A DNA stretch of 64,000 bases from Thiomicrorhabdus sp963677355 (GTDB taxonomy: Bacteria; Pseudomonadota; Gammaproteobacteria; Thiomicrospirales; Thiomicrospiraceae), in NCBI GenBank assembly GCA_963677355.2, contig CAXXXQ010000002.1:868001-932000 (forward strand). The letters run 5' to 3'. Made by a program: the position numbers and the translations under genes. Positions within the stretch are counted from its first letter, which is position 1. Each line of letters begins with the position of its first letter. The notes below the pieces were generated by a model that saw nothing but the letters and a program-made list of their open reading frames with translations, ran no database searches and was not told where the DNA came from. Of this stretch, positions 46,067 to 55,100 are shown in pieces.

Positions 46067-46221
46067 GGTAAAACAACCCTATTCAAAATTAATAGATAGA
46101 GTGATTTTAGGAAATAAAAAGTGTAATGAATTTGATGCTTTTATGAAAGTATGCGAAAAAAGCTTTCCCTGCATGAAAAACTACAACCATCAGACAAATT
46201 CTAGGTTGCATAAAACCGTGA

Positions 46222-47139
46222 TTACAACCAGGCCGCACCTCGTACCCCGCTGGAATCGCCAAACTTGGGCGGAAGCAAGCGCGTATCGACTTGATCGCTA
46301 AATACCCATTGATGCCAAATCTTAGGGACTTCCTGATAGAGCAGATCAATATTGGACATACCACCGCCCAACACGATGACGTCCGGGTCAATCAGATTGA
46401 TGACACTCGCCAACCCTTTAGCCAACCAGATGATATATCGATCCAACATCGCTTTTGCCTGGACGTCACCCTGCTCAGCCAAAGCGACAATCTGCTGTGC
46501 ACTGTGGGTTTGTCGGGTATAGTTCGCATAATGCGCTTCAAAGCCGCTACCGGAGAGAAAGGTTTCATTACAACCTTGCAAACCGCAATAGCAATCCAGC
46601 GCCACATCCTCGGCTGTCGGCCACGGCAGAGGATTGTGCCCCCACTCGCCGCCAATCGCATTGACCCCATTGAGGATTTTGCCATTCACAACGATACCTC
46701 CGCCACAGCCCGTACCGATAATGACACCAAAAACAACTTCCGCGCCCTTAGCAGAACCGTCCTTAGCCTCGGAAAGAGCGAAACAGTTAGCGTCATTTGC
46801 TAAGTTAACCTTGCGCTTCAAAGCCTCTTCCAAGTCGCCTTTAAGGTCTTGCCCGATCAACCACACCGAATTGGCGTTTTTTACTCTTCCCGTCTTACCG
46901 GAAATCGCGCCGGGAATACCCACGCCAACTTGTCCGTGACGACCAAGATGCTGTTCAGCCTCCTGCACTAAACCGGTAATTGCCTGAAGAGTTGCCGGAT
47001 AATCCCCTCTCGGTGAGGCAATACGTTTTGAATAAATAGCTTGCGAAGCAAGTATTTCTCCTCCTTGCTCCTCTACCTCAATTGCAATGATTTCGATTTT
47101 GGTGCCGCCTAAATCAATGCCAAAACGTAGTTGTTTCAT
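46222..47139 (-). CDS. ROK-family sugar kinase (fructokinase-like)
   Basis: This 305-residue ROK protein has the ATP motif FGIDLGGTKIE at the start, the substrate-binding GEWGHNPLPWP, and the zinc motif CYCGLQGCNE. The spacing matches Mak-type fructokinases or N-acetylglucosamine kinase. The ATG at 47139 follows AAAGAG, and a TTG six bases upstream is less likely. It lies between a methyltransferase gene and the pyruvate-kinase-like gene, all on the same strand. Confidence 0.87.
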   Translation of the reverse strand: MKQLRFGIDLGGTKIEIIAIEVEEQGGEILASQAIYSKRIASPRGDYPATLQAITGLVQEAEQHLGRHGQVGVGIPGAISGKTGRVKNANSVWLIGQDLKGDLEEALKRKVNLANDANCFALSEAKDGSAKGAEVVFGVIIGTGCGGGIVVNGKILNGVNAIGGEWGHNPLPWPTAEDVALDCYCGLQGCNETFLSGSGFEAHYANYTRQTHSAQQIVALAEQGDVQAKAMLDRYIIWLAKGLASVINLIDPDVIVLGGGMSNIDLLYQEVPKIWHQWVFSDQVDTRLLPPKFGDSSGVRGAAWL

Positions 47140-47153
47140 GTACAAACTCTTTA

Positions 47154-47834
47154 TCAGAAATGTTCTTTATACAGATAAATGGTGAAATCGTTATCCAGAT
47201 AACCGTCGATTAACTCAACCTTGCTGGCAAAGCTTTCACAAAAATAGATGATTTCGAGCGGATCAAAACACTGTAAATCAAAACGGCTTTGCACCCACTT
47301 GTTGCGACAATCCAGCAAGTTAAAAGCTACCCCCTTTTGACTGATTCGATACATCTCCCGAATCGCCGTTTTCGCATACTCGCCTTGATATTGTGCGTTG
47401 CCTTCCACTTCGGTCTCTACCACTTCATTGAGCGCGCCGGAAAGCATGACGAAATCAAATTGATTATCTTCAAATTCGAATTCACTTAACTCTCCCGCTT
47501 CGACACGAATCCTCGGATAAATCGACTGGGCGGCATAAATCATATCTGCGGAGATATCAATGCCGCAATATTCCGGAAAGTAATCCTGTTTTTGCAGGTA
47601 ATTGTAAAGATCGGCAAAACCACATCCTACATCCAGCAGACTCCAAGACTGTTTTTTTAAGGCGGCCGCTGACGGTAAGATTTCAATCAACTTCCGAAAG
47701 CGCAACTCCTGAATTTCACGGTTACTCCAATAAAGCGCCTGCGGTTGGTAACCAAAACGCTCAATGGATGCTCTATGCCGTGTCTGAATACGCAGACGTT
47801 GTTTTTCGGTTAACCGATACGGATCGTAGCTCAC
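47154..47834 (-). CDS. SAM-dependent methyltransferase
   Basis: This 226-residue class I methyltransferase has motif I LLDVGCGFADLYNYL, the acidic end of strand 2 (CGIDIS), and a post-motif region FDFVMLSGALNEV. The substrate cannot be told. It lies 24 bases after the ferritin-like gene and 14 bases before the ROK gene on the same strand, so these may form one transcript. Confidence 0.85.
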   Translation of the reverse strand: MSYDPYRLTEKQRLRIQTRHRASIERFGYQPQALYWSNREIQELRFRKLIEILPSAAALKKQSWSLLDVGCGFADLYNYLQKQDYFPEYCGIDISADMIYAAQSIYPRIRVEAGELSEFEFEDNQFDFVMLSGALNEVVETEVEGNAQYQGEYAKTAIREMYRISQKGVAFNLLDCRNKWVQSRFDLQCFDPLEIIYFCESFASKVELIDGYLDNDFTIYLYKEHF

Positions 47835-47858
47835 TAGTAAGTCTGTCCTTTATAAGCT

Positions 47859-48656
47859 TTATAAGCTCTTTAACCAATTAATCTCTTCCACAGAGAAACC
47901 GGCCTGTTCACGCGCTTCATAGTTAAACGGACCACGCAAATCACCATGGTGATATTTTTCGATTATTTCCTGAAACGTTTTGAAGGGATTTAAGTCACGT
48001 TGTTCGCATAGATAACGGAACCAGCGCGTCCCCACTTCCACATGGCCGATTTCGTCTCTTAACAAAATTTTCAATATTTCAACACCGCGTTTGTCACCGA
48101 TAGCACGTAATTTAGCCATCATCGGCGGGGTCACATCCAAACCGCGGGCTTCCAATGTTCTCGGCACTAATGCCATTCTCACCAATGGATCGTGATCGGT
48201 TTGATAAGTAGTCATCCACAGGCCGTTATGCCCGGGAAAATCGCCATACTCATAACCTAAATGCGCTAAATGCTCGCGCACGATCTGAAAATGATAAGAC
48301 TCTTCACCGGCAACACCCAACCAGTCGGAATAATAGGCTTTCGGCATCTCTTGAAAGCGGTAAACCGCATCCAAAGCCAAATTAACCGCATTAAACTCGA
48401 TATGGGCGATGGAGTGCATTAAAGCGGCATGACCTTCTCTGCTTCCCAAGCCTCTCTTGGGCAGATCCTTAGGCGGAACCAATTCAGGTTTATCCGGCCT
48501 GCCCGGATCCGCAATCCGCTCAACCTTGTCAGTCGGCGCAAAATCAAACACGCCCTCGGTCCAATCCTGCTGGAGTTGAGCCAGCAACCTTACCTTAGAA
48601 TCAAGATCAGATTCCATTAAGCATTGATAGGTTGATTCAAACAGATTTTTACTCAT
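47859..48656 (-). CDS. DUF455 ferritin-like protein
   Basis: This 265-residue protein has the iron-binding pattern of the ferritin-like superfamily: HIEFNAV, EESYHFQIV and DEIGHVEVGTRW supply the Glu/His ligands. It matches the DUF455 family by its overall layout, a recollection not checked against a database. DUF455 proteins probably carry a di-iron site of unknown use. It leads the same-strand run to the methyltransferase and ROK genes. Confidence 0.85.
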   Translation of the reverse strand: MSKNLFESTYQCLMESDLDSKVRLLAQLQQDWTEGVFDFAPTDKVERIADPGRPDKPELVPPKDLPKRGLGSREGHAALMHSIAHIEFNAVNLALDAVYRFQEMPKAYYSDWLGVAGEESYHFQIVREHLAHLGYEYGDFPGHNGLWMTTYQTDHDPLVRMALVPRTLEARGLDVTPPMMAKLRAIGDKRGVEILKILLRDEIGHVEVGTRWFRYLCEQRDLNPFKTFQEIIEKYHHGDLRGPFNYEAREQAGFSVEEINWLKSL

Positions 48657-48717
48657 GATTACATACCGGGGATATCAAATATAGAGGAAGGGGTTTGGAG
48701 TTTCGTAGGCCGGAAAC

Positions 48718-48745
48718 AAAAAAACCGGCCAAAAGACCGGTTTTT
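48718..48745 (-). terminator. Terminator after the small secreted protein gene
   Basis: AAACCGG (about 48722-48728) pairs with CCGGTTT (48737-48743) around an 8-base loop, with A and T runs. On the minus strand it follows the stop of the gene at 48766. Confidence 0.85.
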
Positions 48746-48765
48746 CTAGGCTTTCAAACCATCAA

Positions 48766-49122
48766 TTAACGGTAGTATACCGCTTGAAGGAATGGAACAC
48801 CTTTGTATTTCTTAGCATCAACTGCATCGAAAAGTTTCGCCCACTTAGCGCGATCTTCTGGAGTCATTACTGAAGATGGGTTAACACCTTTAGTTTTATC
48901 ACCATATTTTGCTTCGATTTTAGCTAGCTCAGCCATGCAATCTTCAACAGTGGTTTTCTGCTCGTACTCACGTGCAGCAGTTGCACCGTCTTTTTTACCG
49001 ATTTCGATTAGTGCTTCAGCATCAGCAATACATTGACCGTATACATCGTCTGCAGCTTGAACGTTCATTGATAAAGCTGCTACTGCAGAAATGAATAGTG
49101 CTTTTAAAGTTAAGTGTTTCAT
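48766..49122 (-). CDS. Small secreted hypothetical protein with two cysteines
   Basis: This 118-residue protein has a clear signal peptide (residues 1-23, ending VQA). The mature part is alanine-, lysine- and glutamate-rich and helical, with exactly two cysteines (C31 and C62), which suggests one periplasmic disulfide. I do not recognise the family. It has its own terminator and stands alone. Codons are biased toward frequent ones, hinting at good expression. Confidence 0.8.
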   Translation of the reverse strand: MKHLTLKALFISAVAALSMNVQAADDVYGQCIADAEALIEIGKKDGATAAREYEQKTTVEDCMAELAKIEAKYGDKTKGVNPSSVMTPEDRAKWAKLFDAVDAKKYKGVPFLQAVYYR

Positions 49123-49246
49123 TAAATAAACTCCGAAGTTTTAATTTGTCGCTTAAACCCCTCAATTTTGACGTTTTTAAATTTAAATTGCAAGCCGATT
49201 TAGGTTTAATTACATTAGAAAATAATGAAACGCTTATAAAGTTTTT

Positions 49247-49729
49247 TTATTCCCTCTCCGGCGATTCAGCACGATGCAATCTTAATATTTTCAAAATTCC
49301 AAACAACATCAAAAAGATAACCGCTAGATAACTCAACTGATAAACACCGTGCAAAGCAGCAAATAACGGCCAATCAATGGCTTCTTGAGTGATACCCGCG
49401 GGATATTGCGCCTTGATCTGCGCCATCCATGGGGTAATTCCCAAGAGTAGAACAACCATGATAACCAAGCCGGTTAACCAGTGCCATCTCTGCTTCAAGC
49501 TTTGCCGGCGATAACAAGAGGACGCTGCCAAAAATGCCAGCAATAAGATTGAAGTAATGGCCGCAATAGTAAAGAAAGTACCGGCAATATCACCCGCGGT
49601 TTTCGAGCTTAATTCGGCGAATAACACCGGCGCCACGACATAACCTAAAACCACCAACATAGTCACCATGACTGCTTGAAGAATCACCGCCAAAGCATCA
49701 TGAAATGCCAATCTTACTTTATCCATCAT
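49247..49729 (-). CDS. DUF4149-like membrane protein
   Basis: This 160-residue membrane protein has four predicted helices (about 12-35, 45-68, 84-103 and 127-150). A protein of the DUF4149 type is commonly found after carAB-greA in gammaproteobacteria, and the position here fits; the family name is from memory. A terminator separates it from greA. Confidence 0.7.
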   Translation of the reverse strand: MMDKVRLAFHDALAVILQAVMVTMLVVLGYVVAPVLFAELSSKTAGDIAGTFFTIAAITSILLLAFLAASSCYRRQSLKQRWHWLTGLVIMVVLLLGITPWMAQIKAQYPAGITQEAIDWPLFAALHGVYQLSYLAVIFLMLFGILKILRLHRAESPERE

Positions 49730-49752
49730 GAAAACCTCTTTCCCAACCTAAA

Positions 49753-49780
49753 AAAATACCCGTTTGAAAACGGGTATTTT
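49753..49780 (-). terminator. Terminator between greA and the DUF4149-like gene
   Basis: A 13-bp perfect stem (49753-49765 with 49768-49780) with a 2-base formal loop is bounded by A and T runs. It follows the greA stop on the minus strand. Confidence 0.85.
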
Positions 49781-49820
49781 AAATGAAAAGCTTACGACAT
49801 CGCATGCTAACCGTCTTATC

Positions 49821-50300
49821 TTAGATATACTGTATCTCGACGATCTCATAATCGATATTACCGCTTGGCGCTTGAACCACAACTTCATCGCCCTCTTCCT
49901 TACCGATCAAAGCACGGGCAATCGGCGAATTAACCGAGATTTTGTTTGCCTTAACATCGGATTCTTCATTACCGACAATTTTGTAACTCAACTCTTCATC
50001 CGTATCCAAGTTTAGGACCGTAACGGTGGCGCCGAAAACGACTTTACCGGTCGCCGGCAACTTAGTCACATCGATAATCTGTGCATTCGCCATCAAACCT
50101 TCAATCTGTTTAATGCGTGCTTCCACCAAACCTTGCTGTTCGCGAGCGGCATGATATTCGGCATTTTCTTTCAGATCTCCATGTTCACGCGCTTCGGCAA
50201 TCGCTTCGGTAATACGCGGACGGTCTTCTTTTTTTAATTTGTTTAATTCTGCTTGCAGTGCATCCGCACCTTCTTTTGTCATAGGATGTTTTTGCATCAT
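49821..50300 (-). CDS. greA: Transcription elongation factor GreA
   Basis: GreA restores backtracked RNA polymerase. The 159-residue protein starts with PMTKEGADALQAEL, followed by the coiled-coil tip GDLKENAEYHAAREQQ and the C-terminal NSPIARALIGKEEGDEV. Two adjacent ATG codons (50300 and 50297) are possible starts, with AAAAGGG ahead. It follows carB, as in many gammaproteobacteria. With greB at 0.8 kb the cell has both Gre factors. Confidence 0.96.
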   Translation of the reverse strand: MMQKHPMTKEGADALQAELNKLKKEDRPRITEAIAEAREHGDLKENAEYHAAREQQGLVEARIKQIEGLMANAQIIDVTKLPATGKVVFGATVTVLNLDTDEELSYKIVGNEESDVKANKISVNSPIARALIGKEEGDEVVVQAPSGNIDYEIVEIQYI

Positions 50301-50355
50301 TAAAACCCTTTTATCTCATCCATGCTTGACTTGCACGGTCTTATAAAACGTAAAA

Positions 50356-50385
50356 CGCCAAAGCCGATTGTCACCCGCTTTGGCG
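50356..50385 (-). terminator. Hairpin between carB and greA
   Basis: CGCCAAAGC (50356-50364) and GCTTTGGCG (50377-50385) form a 9-bp perfect stem. On the minus strand it is followed by TTTTA, so it may partly terminate the car transcript before greA. Confidence 0.6.
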
Positions 50386-50408
50386 CTTAAGTAAATGCTT
50401 TAATTTAT

Positions 50409-53400
50409 TTAGTGAATATCTTGCAGACGGGTAACCGGCTGTTCTTCAAGATGGTCCATCGCTGCGACCATCGCAAAAGCACCCGCGATAGTCGTAGTGT
50501 AACAAGTCTTGTGCATCAAGGCTTCACGGCGAATGCTCGAAGAGTCCTGAATACTGACCGAACCGTCAGAAGTATTCACAATCAGGTCGATCTCTTCGTT
50601 AACAATGGAGTCAACAATATTCGGACGACCTTCCGTGACCTTATTGACCACTTCGCATTCCAGACCGGCATCTTCAATGGACTTAGCGGTACCGCGCGTC
50701 GCTACCACCTTAAAGCCGCGATCGATCAACTGCTTCGCCAAATCAACCACTTTAACGCGATCCGCTTTACGGACACTCAAGAATGCCGTTCCGGATACAG
50801 GCAATACCGTTCCGGCAGCCAAAGATGCTTTCGAATACGCTTGCGCAAAACTCGAACCAATCCCCATGACTTCACCGGTTGATTTCATCTCAGGCCCAAG
50901 AATCGGGTCAACACCCAAGAACTTGATAAACGGGAAGACCGCTTCCTTAACCGAGTAATGCTCAGGCTTCACTTCAGAAGTAAAGCCCTGATCAGCCAGT
51001 TTTTGGCCAACCATGCATCGAGCAGCGATTTTCGCCAACGGTTGACCGATCGCTTTAGAAACAAACGGTACCGTACGTGATGCACGCGGGTTAACTTCAA
51101 GGACATAAATGTCATCGCCTTTGATGGCAAACTGAGTATTCATCAAACCAACAACACCCAGTGCCTTAGCCATCTTCTCTACCTGAACACGAACCTGATC
51201 CTGGATCTCGGCAGAGATGCTGTAAGGCGGTAGAGAACATGCCGAGTCACCGGAGTGAATCCCTGCCTGCTCGATGTGCTCCATAATACCGCCAATGACC
51301 ACTTGCTCACCGTCACAAACCGCATCAACATCCAACTCAACCGCATCGTCAAGGAAACGGTCTAGCAGTACAGGCGCGTCGTTAGAAACTTTTACCGCTT
51401 CATCCATGTAGCGACGCAGGTTAACTTCATCGTAAACGATTTCCATACCACGGCCACCTAATACATAAGATGGACGAACAACGAGCGGATAACCGATTTC
51501 ATTAGCCAGAATCACCGCTTGGTCAGCGCTGGTTGCCGTACGGTTAGGTGGCTGAAGAAGTCCTTCATCATCCAAAATCTTCTGGAAATGTTCACGGTCT
51601 TCTGCCAAATCGATAGACTCAGGAGACGTACCGATAATCGGCACACCCGCCTCTTCTAGATCAGCTGCCAGTTTAAGCGGTGTTTGCCCACCGTACTGAA
51701 CAATCACCCCTTTAGGCTGTTCAACCTCGACAATCTCAAGGACATCTTCAAGCGTCAGCGGCTCGAAATAGAGACGGTCAGACGTATCGTAATCGGTTGA
51801 AACCGTTTCCGGGTTACAGTTCACCATGATCGTTTCAAATCCGTCTTCACGCATCGCCATAGCCGCGTGTACACAGCAGTAGTCAAATTCGATACCTTGG
51901 CCGATACGGTTAGGACCACCACCTAAAACCATGATTTTTTCTTTGTCCGTTGGCTGAGCTTCACACTCTTCATCGTAAGTTGAATACATGTAAGCTGTCG
52001 TCGTCTCAAACTCGGCTGCACAAGTATCTACACGTTTGAAGACCGGGCGTACACCAAATGTGTGACGGAATTTTCGCACCGCCGCCGCATCAACACCAAC
52101 CAGTTTGGCAATACGATTGTCAGAGAAACCTTTTCGCTTCAATGCTCGTAAGGTGTCTTCATCCAATGTGTCCAAACCGCGCTGTTTGATATCGTCTTCC
52201 ATATCAATCAGCTCTTTGATCTGGGCTAGGAACCACGGATCTATTTTTGAACTTTCAAACAACTCTTCAATTGTCCAACCGGCACGGAAAGCATCGGCGA
52301 CATACCACAGACGTTCCGGACCTGGATTACGCAACTCTTGACGAAGCGTATCCTTAACTTCCTTCTCATCCATGGTTGCAAGATCAATAATCTCGTCAAA
52401 ACCGTTCTTATCGGTTTCCAAACCACGCAACGCTTTTTGTACTGATTCTTGGAAGTTACGCCCCATGGCCATCACTTCACCAACAGATTTCATCTGTGTA
52501 GACAGACGCTGCTGAGCTTGCGGGAATTTCTCGAAAGTGAAACGAGGAATCTTGGTCACAACATAATCAATCGTTGGTTCGAAAGACGCAGGCGTTGCAC
52601 CGTTAGTAATATCGTTTTGTAGTTCGTCAAGCGTATAACCCACCGCTAGCTTAGCCGCAACTTTGGCAATTGGGAAACCGGTTGCTTTAGAAGCTAATGC
52701 CGATGAACGTGATACACGCGGGTTCATCTCGATAATGATCATACGACCGGTTTCAGGGTTAATAGAGAACTGTACGTTTGAACCACCGGTTTCAACACCA
52801 ATCTCACGCAATACCGCCAAAGAAGCGTTACGCATGATTTGATACTCTTTATCAGTCAGCGTCTGGGCTGGCGCAACCGTGATGGAGTCACCAGTATGCA
52901 CCCCCATTGGGTCCAGGTTTTCGATAGAACAGACGATAATCGCGTTGTCGTTACGGTCACGAACCACTTCCATCTCATACTCTTTCCAACCTAGGATAGA
53001 TTCTTCGATAAGAAGCTCGTTAGTTGGAGACAACTCCAGACCGAACTTACAGATTTGCTCGAATTCTGCTTTGTTATAAGCGATACCACCACCGGAACCA
53101 CCTAAAGTGAATGACGGACGGATAACAGTTGGGTAACCGACTTTCTCTTGAATTGCCCACGCTTCTTCCATGTTGTGTGCGACATCGGAAGTTGGCATAT
53201 CCAGACCGATCTTAGTCATCGCTTGACGGAAACGGTCGCGGTTTTCCGCTTTATCGATCGCATCGGCGTTCGCACCGATCAATTCGACACCGTACTTTTC
53301 CAATACACCCTTGTCGTGCAGATCCAAGGCACAGTTCAATGCCGTCTGTCCACCCATAGTCGGCAGAATCGCATCAGGCTTTTCTTTAGCGATAATCGCT

Positions 53401-53624
53401 TCAACCGTTTTCCACTCGATTGGTTCGATATAGGTGGCATCTGCTAACTCAGGATCGGTCATGATCGTTGCCGGGTTAGAGTTAACCAGAATGACACGGT
53501 AACCTTCTTCTTTCAGCGCCTTACACGCTTGTACCCCTGAGTAGTCAAACTCACAGGCCTGGCCGATAATAATAGGGCCAGCACCAATAATCATAATGCT
53601 TTGTAAATCACTTCTCTTTGGCAT
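50409..53624 (-). CDS. carB: Carbamoyl-phosphate synthase, large subunit
   Basis: CarB makes carbamoyl phosphate from bicarbonate, ammonia and ATP for arginine and pyrimidine synthesis. At 1071 residues it is full length. Two ATP-grasp halves are visible: GAGPIIIGQACEFDYSG and IEESILGWKEYEMEVVRD in the first, GGGPNRIGQGIEFDYCC in the second. The C-terminal MGS-like allosteric domain follows (about 940-1071). carA precedes it by 16 bases. Confidence 0.98.
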   Translation of the reverse strand: MPKRSDLQSIMIIGAGPIIIGQACEFDYSGVQACKALKEEGYRVILVNSNPATIMTDPELADATYIEPIEWKTVEAIIAKEKPDAILPTMGGQTALNCALDLHDKGVLEKYGVELIGANADAIDKAENRDRFRQAMTKIGLDMPTSDVAHNMEEAWAIQEKVGYPTVIRPSFTLGGSGGGIAYNKAEFEQICKFGLELSPTNELLIEESILGWKEYEMEVVRDRNDNAIIVCSIENLDPMGVHTGDSITVAPAQTLTDKEYQIMRNASLAVLREIGVETGGSNVQFSINPETGRMIIIEMNPRVSRSSALASKATGFPIAKVAAKLAVGYTLDELQNDITNGATPASFEPTIDYVVTKIPRFTFEKFPQAQQRLSTQMKSVGEVMAMGRNFQESVQKALRGLETDKNGFDEIIDLATMDEKEVKDTLRQELRNPGPERLWYVADAFRAGWTIEELFESSKIDPWFLAQIKELIDMEDDIKQRGLDTLDEDTLRALKRKGFSDNRIAKLVGVDAAAVRKFRHTFGVRPVFKRVDTCAAEFETTTAYMYSTYDEECEAQPTDKEKIMVLGGGPNRIGQGIEFDYCCVHAAMAMREDGFETIMVNCNPETVSTDYDTSDRLYFEPLTLEDVLEIVEVEQPKGVIVQYGGQTPLKLAADLEEAGVPIIGTSPESIDLAEDREHFQKILDDEGLLQPPNRTATSADQAVILANEIGYPLVVRPSYVLGGRGMEIVYDEVNLRRYMDEAVKVSNDAPVLLDRFLDDAVELDVDAVCDGEQVVIGGIMEHIEQAGIHSGDSACSLPPYSISAEIQDQVRVQVEKMAKALGVVGLMNTQFAIKGDDIYVLEVNPRASRTVPFVSKAIGQPLAKIAARCMVGQKLADQGFTSEVKPEHYSVKEAVFPFIKFLGVDPILGPEMKSTGEVMGIGSSFAQAYSKASLAAGTVLPVSGTAFLSVRKADRVKVVDLAKQLIDRGFKVVATRGTAKSIEDAGLECEVVNKVTEGRPNIVDSIVNEEIDLIVNTSDGSVSIQDSSSIRREALMHKTCYTTTIAGAFAMVAAMDHLEEQPVTRLQDIH

Positions 53625-53640
53625 GGTTATTCCCTATTAA

Positions 53641-54771
53641 TTACGCTTTTACACTTTTCATGTTTTCAATAAACTGATCGAACAGCGGCGCCACGTCATG
53701 CGGCCCCGGGCTCGCTTCCGGATGTCCTTGGAAGCTGAATGCTTTTTTGTCGGTACGCGAGATACCCTGCAAAGAACCATCAAACAGTGATTTGTGTGTC
53801 GCTGTCAGATTGGCTGGCAAGGTTTCTTCATCCACGGCAAAACCATGGTTCTGTGATGTGATCATGACACGTTTGCTTGCTGCATCCTCAACAGGATGGT
53901 TTGCTCCGTGGTGACCAAATTTCATTTTCACGGTTTTTGCGCCACTTGCCAAAGCCAGCAACTGATGCCCTAAACAGATACCGAATACAGGCACTTCGGT
54001 TTCCAATACTTTTTGGATGGCTTCAATCGCGTAATCACATGGCTCTGGGTCCCCTGGACCATTAGATAGGAAAACACCGTCTGGGTTCATGGCTAGAACA
54101 TCTTCCGCAGGCGTCTTGGCCGGTACTACGGTCAATTTACAACCACGATCTGCCAGCATACGAAGGATATTGCGTTTGACTCCGTAATCGTAAGCGACGA
54201 CGTGGAAATCCTGGTTAGATGAACAATCTGCATGACCTTCACCCAACGCCCAAGTTCCCTCAGTCCAGGTGTAGGTTTCAGCCGTAGTGACTTCTTTGGC
54301 TAGATCCAAACCTTTCAAACCGCTGAATGCTTTTGCTTTGGCAACCGCATCTTCTGCATCGATATTTTCACCTGCCACGATGACACCGGATTGCGCGCCT
54401 TTATCACGCAGGATACGAGTCAGCTTACGCGTATCAATGTCGGCAATCGCAACCACGTTCTGTTCCTGTAGATATTCAGGCAACGTTTTCTCGGCACGGA
54501 AGTTACTCATCAAAGGAGGACAGTCTTTAACAACCAGACCTTGCGCCATAATACGAGGAGATTCTTCATCCTCAGCGTTAACCCCAACGTTACCGATATG
54601 CGGGTAAGTCAAAGTCACGATCTGTTTGAAATACGAAGGGTCAGTCAAAATTTCCTGATAACCGGTCAAAGAGGTATTGAAAACCACTTCTCCGATTGTC
54701 TCTCCTTCGGCACCCAATGACGTTCCCCAAAAAAGGGTTCCGTCTTCTAAAGCCAACAAAGCCTGTGTCAT
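53641..54771 (-). CDS. carA: Carbamoyl-phosphate synthase, small subunit
   Basis: CarA is the glutaminase subunit that delivers ammonia to CarB. The 376-residue protein has the N-terminal domain motifs LEDGTLFWG and NTSLTGYQEILTDPSY, then the class I amidotransferase triad: cysteine in FGICLGHQLLAL and His/Glu in QGHPEASPGPHD. A promoter and an intrinsic terminator lie in that order in the leader, suggesting attenuation. carB follows directly. Confidence 0.97.
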   Translation of the reverse strand: MTQALLALEDGTLFWGTSLGAEGETIGEVVFNTSLTGYQEILTDPSYFKQIVTLTYPHIGNVGVNAEDEESPRIMAQGLVVKDCPPLMSNFRAEKTLPEYLQEQNVVAIADIDTRKLTRILRDKGAQSGVIVAGENIDAEDAVAKAKAFSGLKGLDLAKEVTTAETYTWTEGTWALGEGHADCSSNQDFHVVAYDYGVKRNILRMLADRGCKLTVVPAKTPAEDVLAMNPDGVFLSNGPGDPEPCDYAIEAIQKVLETEVPVFGICLGHQLLALASGAKTVKMKFGHHGANHPVEDAASKRVMITSQNHGFAVDEETLPANLTATHKSLFDGSLQGISRTDKKAFSFQGHPEASPGPHDVAPLFDQFIENMKSVKA

Positions 54772-54965
54772 CTACTTGTCCATCCAAAAATATAAGCGAA
54801 ATCAAACAGTGATATTTCGGGAAGTACATATAAAAAAACGGAGCCAGCCTCGCTAGAAGGCTCACTCCGTTTTTTCAATGGCTAAATGACTATTGTCATC
54901 TCCGCTAAATACTCCGTAAATTGCAAATAACTGCTTAATTTCAGTCGCAAAAATCAATATCGCGG
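54772..54965 (-). promoter_or_regulatory. carA leader with probable transcription attenuator
   Basis: This 194-base leader runs from the predicted transcript start to the base before carA. A strong hairpin sits inside it: AAAAAACGGAG at 54865-54875 (minus sense) pairs with the 54833-54843 arm, and ends in a U tract 60 bases before carA. A TTG-initiated frame of 31 codons (54957 to 54862) would run through the first arm and stop inside the hairpin, but it has no ribosome binding site. A small inverted repeat at 54886-54899 precedes the hairpin. The rest holds no gene that I can support. Confidence 0.6.
54832..54875 (-). terminator. Intrinsic terminator inside the carA leader
   Basis: The 11-bp outer stem (54833-54843 with 54865-54875) encloses a GC-rich inner region in which GAGCC and GGCTC can also pair. 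On the minus strand it ends with seven U. It lies downstream of the carA promoter and upstream of carA, so it acts on the carA transcript itself. Confidence 0.85.
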
Positions 54966-54994
54966 ATTGTACTGTAATTCAGCCTTAATGTCTA
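54966..54994 (-). promoter_or_regulatory. Sigma-70-type promoter for carAB
   Basis: On the minus strand TAGACA (54989-54994) and TACAAT (54966-54971) are separated by 17 bases, and a GC-rich discriminator (CCGCG) follows. Start would be near 54960, about 190 bases before carA. Stretch 54995-55100 shows nothing further that I can assign. Confidence 0.7.
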
Positions 54995-55100
54995 TATGAA
55001 AAAACCGCATATTACCGGGTTTTATTGAGTTTTTTTATATCTAATCAATCTGACTTATTTGAGGAGTAAAATCCATTCAAATGAGACTGCAAAGGTTGCA

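Noticed and set aside
54862..54957. 31-codon TTG-initiated leader frame before carA
   Set aside because: It has no ribosome binding site and no ATG. I mention it in the attenuator entry but do not call it a gene.
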